From: an uncultured Actinomycetes bacterium
GTDB lineage: Bacteria; Actinomycetota; Actinomycetes; S36-B12
Length of the DNA: 19,207 nucleotides
NCBI GenBank assembly: GCA_937902285.1
Contig: CALGTB010000019.1
Span: 1-19,207 of the forward strand
Reading direction: 5' to 3'
A program made the translations under genes and the position numbers. Below the pieces are notes generated by a model. That model had not been told where the DNA came from and did no database searches. It saw only the letters and a list, made by a program, of their open reading frames with translations. Below, piece after piece: positions 7,685 to 15,336 of this stretch (positions within the stretch are counted from its first letter, which is position 1; each line of letters opens with the position of its first letter).

Positions 7685-9340
7685 CTACGACTGGATCCAG
7701 GCACCCGTGTCCGGCGGAAGCGTGACGACGTTGCGCTCGAGCCGGACGGAGGCATCACTGGCCGTCATCACGTAGCCCCCGATCGGGCTCGTGATGGTCT
7801 CGTCGGTGCAGTTGACCACGCACGCGAATCCGCATCCCCGACGCACCGCGAAGACGCCAGGCTCGGCATCCGGCCAGGTCACGTTGTCGAGGTCGATGAA
7901 GCCCGGATGCGCGTGCCGGAGACGGTGCATCGCGCGGTACTGCCCCAAGGTGCTGCTCGCATCCAGCAGCTGCGCCTCGACCGTGAACGATGCCCAGTCG
8001 GGCGGCGGCGGAAGCCACAGGGAGGGCTGCACCTCGGCGTCGATCGCGTCGTGGAACCCGTACGGCGGCAGGGCACCTGCCCACGGCAGGGGCACCCGCC
8101 CGCCATCCCTGCCCCGTTGGGCTCCCTTGGTGCGGAACCAGACAGGGTCCCGCCTGGCCTCGTCCGGGATATCGGCATCCTCGAGGCCGAGCTCCTCACC
8201 CTGGTAGACGTACACGGAACCGGGCAGGCAGTGCGCCACGAGCGCTAGGGCCCTCGCCCTCCGTCGGCCCACCTCCCCGCCGCCGAGACGGGTGACCACC
8301 CGGGGCGTGTCGTGGTTGGACAAGGCCCACGTCGGCGGCGCGCCGACCTCCTGCAGCCCCTCGATGGTCTCCTGCACGACCGTGCGGATCCGCTCGGCGT
8401 CCCACCCGACAGCCATGAAGTCGAAGTTGAAGATCTGATGCAGGGTGTCAGGAGCCACGTAGCGGGCCGCCCGCTCCGCGGGGACCCACGCCTCCGCGAC
8501 CGCCATGCGCTCTCCCGGGTACTCGTCGAGGACGGCACGCCACTCCCGGTAGATGTCCTGGACCTCGTCCCGATCCAGGATCGGCGAGTTCGCCACCCTC
8601 CGCCTGCGGGTCCTGGCGGCAGCCGATCCGTCGTCGAGATCCATCCGGAGCGCCAGGATGAGGCCCTCGGGATCCTCGATGTCGGGGTAGGTCATGTCCT
8701 TGGCGAGGCCGAGGGCCACGTCGACGCGGAACCCGTCAGCCCCCCTGTCCAGCCAGAAGCGGAGCGTGTCGAGTGCGTCCAGGTGCACGTGCGGGTTGGA
8801 CCAGTTCAGGTCCGGCTGGGTCGCGTCGAACAGGTGCAGGTACCACTGGCCCGGCGAGCCGTCCGGCTCGGTGATGCGCGTCCAGGCCGATCCGCCGAAC
8901 ATGCTCATCCAGTTGGTGGGCGGCTCGTCACCGTTCGGCCCACGGCCGTCGAGGAAGTGGTACCTGGCCCGCTCGGGGCTGCCCGGTGCGGCCGCGAGGG
9001 CCTCCTGGAACCAGGGCCGGTCGATCGACGAGTGATTCGGCACGACGTCGACGAGCACCCGCAGCCCCCGGAAATGGGCCTGGTCGATCAGCTCCTGTGC
9101 GTCGTCGAGCGTGCCGTAGACGGGGTCGACAGAACGCGGGTCGACCACGTCATAGCCCGAGTCGTGCTGGGGCGATGAGTAGAAGGGCGAGAGCCACAGC
9201 GCATCGACGGCGAGGGCTGCGATGTACGGCAGCTCGTGGATCACGCCGCGCAGGTCTCCGATGCCATCCGCATTGAGGTCGCGGAACGACCGTGGGTAGA
9301 CCTGGTAGACGGCCGCACGATGCCACCAGGGCGTGGACAC
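7685..9340 (-). CDS. GH13 alpha-glucosidase (oligo-1,6-glucosidase-like)
   Basis: This 551-aa cytoplasmic glycoside hydrolase of family 13 should release glucose from alpha-glucosides such as maltose, sucrose or trehalose. Seen: the start block WWHRAAVYQVYPRSFRD (residues 5-21), DVVPNHSS (98-105), nucleophile Asp207 in GFRVDVA, acid/base Glu283 in VAEAW, and Asp344 in SNHDTPR. There is no signal peptide. An unusual Arg-rich stretch, ARTRRRRVAN (242-251), lies between the nucleophile and the conserved DRDEVQDIYREWR, where relatives carry a shorter loop. The GTG at 9340 is 5 nt after the repressor stop; the Shine-Dalgarno is weak, so coupling to the repressor gene is likely. Its TAG at 7685-7687 abuts the TAG of the convergent ATPase gene with no base between. 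Confidence 0.93.
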   Translation of the reverse strand: MSTPWWHRAAVYQVYPRSFRDLNADGIGDLRGVIHELPYIAALAVDALWLSPFYSSPQHDSGYDVVDPRSVDPVYGTLDDAQELIDQAHFRGLRVLVDVVPNHSSIDRPWFQEALAAAPGSPERARYHFLDGRGPNGDEPPTNWMSMFGGSAWTRITEPDGSPGQWYLHLFDATQPDLNWSNPHVHLDALDTLRFWLDRGADGFRVDVALGLAKDMTYPDIEDPEGLILALRMDLDDGSAAARTRRRRVANSPILDRDEVQDIYREWRAVLDEYPGERMAVAEAWVPAERAARYVAPDTLHQIFNFDFMAVGWDAERIRTVVQETIEGLQEVGAPPTWALSNHDTPRVVTRLGGGEVGRRRARALALVAHCLPGSVYVYQGEELGLEDADIPDEARRDPVWFRTKGAQRGRDGGRVPLPWAGALPPYGFHDAIDAEVQPSLWLPPPPDWASFTVEAQLLDASSTLGQYRAMHRLRHAHPGFIDLDNVTWPDAEPGVFAVRRGCGFACVVNCTDETITSPIGGYVMTASDASVRLERNVVTLPPDTGAWIQS

Positions 9341-9345
9341 GCGTG

Positions 9346-10356
9346 CTACCCGCGGAAGGGGGACGTCGACCCGCGCACGATGAGCTGGGTCGGCAGCCGG
9401 ATGGAGTCCGCGGAGATGTGCGGGCTCGGCGAGCGCAGCTGCAGCACGAGGGCCTCGGCGGCGATGCGGCCGAGGTCCTGCACCGGCTGCACGACCGTGG
9501 TGAGGTCGAGGAACTCGCTCATGTCATGCCCGTCGATGCCGACGAGCGAGATCTCCTTGCCGGGCGTGATGCCGTGCGCGCGCATGGCCTTCATAGCACC
9601 GAAGGCCATCTCGTCGGACATGGCGAAGACCGCCGTCGGCGGGACGCGCTGGGTCAGGAGGGCCGTCATGGCCTGCTCGCCCCCCGCGATCGTGAAGTAG
9701 CCGTAGGCCTCGAGCATCGGGTCGATGGTGAGGCTCGCGTCCTTCATCGCCTGCTCGTAGCCGCGGTAGCGATCGTTCTCGGCCGTGTACGGCGAGATGA
9801 TCGGAGCCCCGTTGATGACGCCGATCCGCGTGTGGCCGAGGTTGATCAGGTGCTGCGTCGCGATCTGCCCGGCGAGCACGTCGTCGATGGTGACGCTGGG
9901 CACGTCCGGCATCGTGAGCCCGATGAGGCTGGTGGGCATCTGCAGGCCCAGCACCTCGTGCAGCTGTGCGTCCTGCGGAGGCAGCGCGATGACGAGGACG
10001 CCGTCGACCCGTCGCCGAAGCCGCGGTGCCGGCGGGAGGCGGTGCTGTCCGTCGGGAGTGCTGACGCTCATGAGCAGCAGGTCCATGCCGGCGTTCTGCA
10101 GCACCGACTCGACGCCCGACAGGACAGTGCTGAAGTACCAGCGCGCGATGTACGGGGTGATGACGGCGATGCTGCCGGTGCGCCCGCTGGCGAGCCGTGA
10201 CGCACTCGGCGAGATCACGTAGTCCAGGTCGGTGGCGATCCGCTGGATGCGCTCCCGCGTGGTCGTATCGACGTTTGGCAGGCCCCTCAGCGCCCGCGAC
10301 ACAGTCGCCGTCGAGACGCCCGCGGCGTCCGCGACATCCTTGATGGTGATGGCCAC
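9346..10356 (-). CDS. LacI-family transcriptional repressor
   Basis: The 336-aa protein should bind an operator as a dimer and release it on binding a sugar. Seen: an N-terminal helix-turn-helix, TIKDVADAAGVSTATVSRAL (residues 4-23), a hinge helix around SASRLASGRTG (51-61), then a periplasmic-binding-protein-like effector domain ending in VGIDGHDMSEFLDLTTVVQP. The start is GTG at 10356, fixed by an AGGAGG 6 nt upstream; the extra codons to 10404 are upstream of that site. It is followed 5 nt later by the GH13 gene. The likely target is the palindrome at 6479-6503. Whether it also controls itself is unclear, since no equally good palindrome occurs upstream of it. Confidence 0.93.
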   Translation of the reverse strand: MAITIKDVADAAGVSTATVSRALRGLPNVDTTTRERIQRIATDLDYVISPSASRLASGRTGSIAVITPYIARWYFSTVLSGVESVLQNAGMDLLLMSVSTPDGQHRLPPAPRLRRRVDGVLVIALPPQDAQLHEVLGLQMPTSLIGLTMPDVPSVTIDDVLAGQIATQHLINLGHTRIGVINGAPIISPYTAENDRYRGYEQAMKDASLTIDPMLEAYGYFTIAGGEQAMTALLTQRVPPTAVFAMSDEMAFGAMKAMRAHGITPGKEISLVGIDGHDMSEFLDLTTVVQPVQDLGRIAAEALVLQLRSPSPHISADSIRLPTQLIVRGSTSPFRG

Positions 10357-10376
10357 GACATTCCTCCTGAGCAGTG

Positions 10377-10406
10377 AGTCTAGGGATCGCGCGCATCCAC
10401 ACACAA
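10377..10406 (-). promoter_or_regulatory. Probable promoter of the LacI-GH13 pair
   Basis: On the minus strand TTGTGT (10401-10406) and TAGACT (10377-10382) are spaced by 18 nt, in the 84-bp gap after the ppx gene. Transcription would begin about 20 nt ahead of the GTG start, leaving just room for the AGGAGG. Just upstream, two direct NGYAACC motifs (GCAACC and GTAACC on the minus strand) occur 12 bp apart and could be a weak regulator site. Confidence 0.4.
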
Positions 10407-10440
10407 GCGGTTACATGAAAGGTTGCAGCGCTAATGAAGG

Positions 10441-11379
10441 TCAGGAGGGCGTCATGCTGTAAACGATGCCATCGAGGATGTCCGTTTCGGACACAATGAC
10501 CGAGGCGAAGCCCCCCGCCGCCATGGCCGACCTCAGGATCATCGCCCCCGCGGCGATGACGTCGACGCGGCCCGGGTGCATGAAGGGCAGCGCCGCCCGC
10601 TCCGACCGGGTCATGGCGACCAGGGTCTCGGTGACCGCGTGCACGGCGCCGGCACTCACGACCGAGCCGTGGAGCACGCTCGCGTCGTAGCGATCGAGGT
10701 CCATGGCCATGGCCGCCACCGTCGTGACGGTGCCGGCGAGCCCGACCAGGCACTGCGCCTGGCCCATCGGCACCGAGGCGGTCACGCGCTCCAGTGCCGT
10801 GTCGATGTCAGCCTGCGTCAGGGCCACCTGTGCGGCCGTGGGGGGATCACCGGCCAGGTGCCGCTCGGTGAGGCGGACGCATCCGATGTCGACGCTGATC
10901 GAGCGGTCCGGATGCGACGAGCCCAGCACGAACTCCGTCGATCCGCCGCCGATGTCCATCACGAGGGACGGCATGGAGGCGAGTCCCGCCGGGAGGCCGC
11001 GCAGCGCCCCCGAGAACGACAGGGCCGCCTCCTCCTCCCCGGTGATCACGTCAGCGGGGACACCGATCCGGGCGAGCACGCCGGCCGCGAAGGCCTCCCG
11101 GTTGCTCACGTCGCGACTGGCCGACGTCGCCACGAACCGCGTCCGGGCCACGTCGTGCTCCGACATCACCTGCGCGTACTCGTCCAGCGCCTCGAACGTG
11201 CGCAGCAGGGCGGCCTCGGAGAACTCCCCCGTCCGGTCGACGCCCTCGCCGAGTCGGACGATGCGCATGAGCCGCGCGCGCTCGTGCAGGCGCCCGTCGG
11301 TGTCGATGTCGGCAACGAGCAGCCGGACGGCGTTGGTCCCGCAGTCGATTGCTGCAACGCACTGCGCGCCGACGGTCAT
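10441..11379 (-). CDS. ppx: Ppx/GppA family phosphatase (exopolyphosphatase-like)
   Basis: This 312-aa enzyme belongs to the ASKHA-fold Ppx/GppA family, which removes phosphate from polyphosphate ends or from (p)ppGpp. Seen: phosphate-1 motif AAIDCGTNAVRLLV (residues 9-22), the catalytic-Glu region ITGEEEA (112-118), phosphate-2 motif MDIGGGSTEF (141-150) and a GLAGTVTT motif near 218. It lacks the C-terminal HD-like domain of longer Ppx proteins, as is usual for the short actinobacterial type. Its ATG overlaps the TGA of the DUF501 gene by 4 nt. Gene order eno-ftsB-DUF501-ppx matches mycobacteria. Which substrate it prefers cannot be told from sequence. Confidence 0.92.
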   Translation of the reverse strand: MTVGAQCVAAIDCGTNAVRLLVADIDTDGRLHERARLMRIVRLGEGVDRTGEFSEAALLRTFEALDEYAQVMSEHDVARTRFVATSASRDVSNREAFAAGVLARIGVPADVITGEEEAALSFSGALRGLPAGLASMPSLVMDIGGGSTEFVLGSSHPDRSISVDIGCVRLTERHLAGDPPTAAQVALTQADIDTALERVTASVPMGQAQCLVGLAGTVTTVAAMAMDLDRYDASVLHGSVVSAGAVHAVTETLVAMTRSERAALPFMHPGRVDVIAAGAMILRSAMAAGGFASVIVSETDILDGIVYSMTPS

Positions 11380-11897
11380 GTCCGCGCCTCACGCTCGCGC
11401 GCGGCGGCGCACCCGCCGGCCGCCCACCAGTCACCCAGGGCTGCGAGTGCCTCGTCTCCCAGCGGGTTGACGCCCGTACCGGCGGCCAGCGCATGGGCCG
11501 CGAGAACGTGCAGGCACTTCACCCGGGTGGGCATGCCGCCGGCACTGATGCCCTCGATCTCGTCGACGGCACCGAGCGCCTGACGCTCGGCCAGGTAGGA
11601 CTCGTGGGCACGCCGGTAGCGCGCCCCGAGATCCGGATCCGAGGCCAGGCGGGCCTCCATGTCGCGCATGAGCCCGCTGCTCTCGAGCGTGCCCAGGGCG
11701 CCCGCGGCGACCGGGCAGGTGAGGTAGTACATCGTCGGGAACGGCGTGCCGTCGGGCAGCCGGGGAAGGGTGGCGACGACATCGGGGTCCCCGCAGGGAC
11801 ACCGGTGGGCGACGCCAGCGACGCCGCGCGGCACGCGACCGAGCTGCCAGGTGACCGCTGCGGTGTCGTCGGCGTCGAGGCCGTCAGTCGGGGCCAT
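11376..11897 (-). CDS. DUF501 family protein
   Basis: The 173-aa product belongs to the actinobacterial DUF501 family, whose function is unknown. Seen: a cysteine-rich front part with CPCGDPDV (residues 33-40), TLPRLPDGTPFPTMYYLTCP (43-62), a helical middle with SGLMRDMEARL (74-84), and the conserved GGMPTRVKCLH (120-130). Cys33, Cys35, Cys61 and Cys128 with His130 might bind a metal, but that is speculation. The ATG at 11897 lies inside the end of the ftsB gene (14-nt overlap). A longer frame to 11960 would overlap ftsB more and lacks family similarity. The gene always travels between ftsB and ppx in actinobacteria, as here. Confidence 0.88.
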   Translation of the reverse strand: MAPTDGLDADDTAAVTWQLGRVPRGVAGVAHRCPCGDPDVVATLPRLPDGTPFPTMYYLTCPVAAGALGTLESSGLMRDMEARLASDPDLGARYRRAHESYLAERQALGAVDEIEGISAGGMPTRVKCLHVLAAHALAAGTGVNPLGDEALAALGDWWAAGGCAAAREREART

Positions 11898-12342
11898 GGT
11901 CGTCGGCCTGCTGCAGGGCCCCCCACAGGTCCGAGTACCAGGGTCCGGCGGCACCGCCATCGGCCGCCGCCTGGGCCGCCGCCTCCCCCGACCCGAGGGT
12001 GACGTAGCCGACCTCGCCGGGCAGGACGAAGTGCAGGCGCCGGCGCGCCTCGGCGGCCACGAAGGCCGGGTCGGCCCAGCGCTGCTTCTCGATCTGGAGC
12101 TCGCTCACCCGGGCCTGCGCAGCCTCGACGTCGGCCCGCAGGCCGGCGATCTGGGCGCGCTGCGCGAACCACGACCGCACGGGGACAGCGAGCGTGACCA
12201 TGAGGGTCAGCGCGACGATCGCCAGCACGACCGCACGTCCGGTGAAGGAGGCGCGTGGAGCAGGCCCCGGAGGGCGCGCGTCGGAACGCGGGCGTGCGTC
12301 CGCCTCAGGGGTGGCCCCTCGCGTCGGGCCGGTGCTGCTCAC
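11884..12342 (-). CDS. ftsB: FtsB/DivIC family cell-division protein
   Basis: This 152-aa single-pass membrane protein is expected to work in the FtsQ-FtsL-FtsB complex that activates septal peptidoglycan synthesis. Seen: a basic, proline-rich cytoplasmic tail (1-35), a membrane helix at about 36-54 (GRAVVLAIVALTLMVTLAV), a coiled coil at about 57-88 (AQIAGLRADVEAAQARVSEL), and the family's DPAFVAAEARRRLHFVLPGE block (91-110). The C-terminal 35 residues are Ala/Gly-rich and low in similarity. The start is GTG at 12342 with no clear Shine-Dalgarno. It follows enolase by 31 nt and overlaps DUF501, the standard actinobacterial arrangement. Confidence 0.88.
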   Translation of the reverse strand: MSSTGPTRGATPEADARPRSDARPPGPAPRASFTGRAVVLAIVALTLMVTLAVPVRSWFAQRAQIAGLRADVEAAQARVSELQIEKQRWADPAFVAAEARRRLHFVLPGEVGYVTLGSGEAAAQAAADGGAAGPWYSDLWGALQQADDHGPD

Positions 12343-12373
12343 GCTGCGATCGTGTCACGAAACCCGGGACGGG

Positions 12374-13651
<1,278 letters not shown>

Positions 13652-13703
13652 GCTGCGAAGTCTAGAGGCTCGGCACGGGGCCATGCATACGCTTGCTTTC
13701 CGG

Positions 13704-14906
13704 TCAGCCGGTGTTCACCTGGGTGAACTCCTCCTTGCTCGCCGGACGCAGGACGCCGCGGATGCCGACCGTGAAGATGAGGGGCGAGAACAGCACGAAG
13801 AGGCTGCCCAGCGCGAGGGTCGCATGCGGCCCGATCCACACCGCGACGTTGCCGCCGAGGGCGTTGCCCAAGGCGCCGGCCGCCCCCTCGATCATCCACA
13901 GCGAGCCGAGTGCGGCGACGGCCGTGCCGCGCGGCCTCACCACGTCGATGGTCTCGAGGTAGAACACGTTGGCCGGTCCGATGAACGCCCAGGCGACGAG
14001 GACGACGAGCATCATCCACGGCCCCACCGGCACGAAGGGCAGCGGCAGCAGGGCGATCGCGAAGAGGAAGGTCGCTGCGCGCAGGCCGTTCGCGGGGGCG
14101 ATGCGCTTGGCCTTCGCGCCGGCCCAGATGGTGCCGATGATCGCGCCCACGCCCATCGCCGACATGATCGGGCCGGTCAGCTGCTGCTCGCCGGACAGGG
14201 TGGCGACCGCGGGGATGCCGATGGTCACGAAGCCGATCGACAGCCCCATCGCCGCCCCTTCGAGGGCTAGCAGTCGCATGGCCGGCGAGCGCAGGATCCC
14301 GTCCTCGCCATGCTCCTTCGCCTCGGGGACCCAGGCCTGCGAGTGCCGGTTGAAGGCCAGCAGCAGCCCGCCGAGGAGCATGCTCACGCCGACCGCGCCG
14401 ATGGCGACCCGAGGCGACAGGTGGAGGGCGATGAGGGTGGCGACCACCGGCCCCAGCAGCATGACGAGGCTCGCGTAGGCGGTGTCGACGCTGTAGGCCA
14501 GTCGCACCCGCTCCTGCCCCACGATGTCCAGCCACAGGGGGCGGATGCTGATGTTGAGCGGCGGGGCCGTCAGGCCGATCAGCCCACTGAGGACGATCGC
14601 CACGGCGGCCCCCTGCCCCAGGGTGGCCAGCAGGAGGCAGCTCGCGGCGTATGCCGGCACGAATCCGAAGAGCGGTCGGGTCTGCCCGAAGCGGTCGACC
14701 AGGTGCCCGCGCGGTCCGGCCGTCAGGGCGCCGAGGCCAGCCGACAGTCCCACGGCGAGCCCCGCGGATCCCACGCTGCCGGTCACGCTCAGCACCTGGA
14801 AGAAGATGGCCAGGCTGACCATCGAGTAGGCGAACCGGCCGAACGTGGAGACGAAGAGAAGTGGCTTGACTCCCGGAATGCGAAGAAGCTCCAGGTAGTC
14901 GCGCAC
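13704..14906 (-). CDS. MFS transporter
   Basis: This 400-aa protein has about twelve hydrophobic segments in two halves joined by a charged loop (residues 186-208), typical of the major facilitator superfamily. Seen: a motif-A-like loop between helices 2 and 3, GPRGHLVDRFGQTRP (64-78), and a helix-8/9 loop WAGAKAKRIAP (261-271). It resembles drug or metabolite exporters, but the substrate cannot be named. I chose the GTG at 14906, which gives VRDYLELLRIPGVK and a short cytoplasmic tail. The open frame back to 15296 would run antisense through the VOC gene and lacks membrane character. In many actinobacteria mazG precedes eno; here the transporter takes that place. It is divergent from the VOC gene across 42 bp. 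Confidence 0.87.
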   Translation of the reverse strand: MRDYLELLRIPGVKPLLFVSTFGRFAYSMVSLAIFFQVLSVTGSVGSAGLAVGLSAGLGALTAGPRGHLVDRFGQTRPLFGFVPAYAASCLLLATLGQGAAVAIVLSGLIGLTAPPLNISIRPLWLDIVGQERVRLAYSVDTAYASLVMLLGPVVATLIALHLSPRVAIGAVGVSMLLGGLLLAFNRHSQAWVPEAKEHGEDGILRSPAMRLLALEGAAMGLSIGFVTIGIPAVATLSGEQQLTGPIMSAMGVGAIIGTIWAGAKAKRIAPANGLRAATFLFAIALLPLPFVPVGPWMMLVVLVAWAFIGPANVFYLETIDVVRPRGTAVAALGSLWMIEGAAGALGNALGGNVAVWIGPHATLALGSLFVLFSPLIFTVGIRGVLRPASKEEFTQVNTG

Positions 14907-14920
14907 TCCCGTGATCCTAG

Positions 14921-14936
14921 GCGCCACCGGTGGTGC
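14921..14936. promoter_or_regulatory. Palindrome between MFS and VOC genes
   Basis: A perfect 10-bp palindrome CCACCGGTGG (14924-14933) extends to 16 bp with one mismatched pair. It fills much of the 42-bp gap between divergent starts, a gap too short for two separate promoters. It may be an operator or chance in GC-rich DNA. Confidence 0.3.
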
Positions 14937-14948
14937 ACGATGAGGGCC

Positions 14949-15332
14949 ATGACGGCTGCGGATGGCTTCGGATTCGTCCGACTGCACCACGTGCAGCTGG
15001 CCATCCCGTCCGGGGGCGAGGAGGCCTGTCGGGCGTTCTGGCGCGATGCTCTCGGAATGTCCGAGCTCGACAAGCCTCCCGCGCTCGCCGCGCGGGGCGG
15101 CTGCTGGTTCCGCGGCGGCGGCGTCGAGGTGCACTGCGGGGTCGAGCCGGACTTCATGCCCGCCGGCAAGGCCCATCCCGGCATCCTCGTCACGGGAATC
15201 GATGCGCTCGCAGGGCGCTGCGAGGCGGCTGGCATCGAGGTGGAGTGGGACGACGGGTTCCCGGGCTTCCGCCGCTTCCACGCCCTCGACCCGCACGGCA
15301 GCCGGCTGGAATTCCTCGAGCCGGTGGGCTGA
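14949..15332 (+). CDS. VOC (glyoxalase/bleomycin-resistance fold) family protein
   Basis: This 127-aa single-unit protein belongs to the vicinal-oxygen-chelate superfamily, which includes glyoxalase I, dioxygenases and resistance proteins. Seen: the opening strand RLHHVQLAIP (residues 11-20), the helix EEACRAFWRDALGM (24-37), GGCWFRGGGVEVHCG (50-64) and the closing DPHGSRLEFLEP (114-125). His14, His62 or His76, and Glu121 are candidate metal ligands. The size matches one VOC half, so it should dimerise. Two starts are possible: ATG at 14940 and ATG at 14949. I prefer the second because GAGGG lies just ahead of it and it begins close to the fold. The reaction is unknown. It is followed 4 nt later by the NERD-helicase gene, suggesting one transcript. 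Confidence 0.85.
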   Translation: MTAADGFGFVRLHHVQLAIPSGGEEACRAFWRDALGMSELDKPPALAARGGCWFRGGGVEVHCGVEPDFMPAGKAHPGILVTGIDALAGRCEAAGIEVEWDDGFPGFRRFHALDPHGSRLEFLEPVG

Positions 15333-15336
15333 TGCG

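Noticed and set aside
14310..14939. Plus-strand extension upstream of the VOC gene
   Set aside because: It is antisense to the MFS gene and rich in Gln, Arg and Asp with no VOC-like strand. The fold begins at RLHHVQLAI.
14907..15296. N-terminal extension of the MFS gene
   Set aside because: It would run antisense through the VOC gene and gives a non-membrane, low-similarity sequence. The GTG at 14906 gives the normal MFS start.
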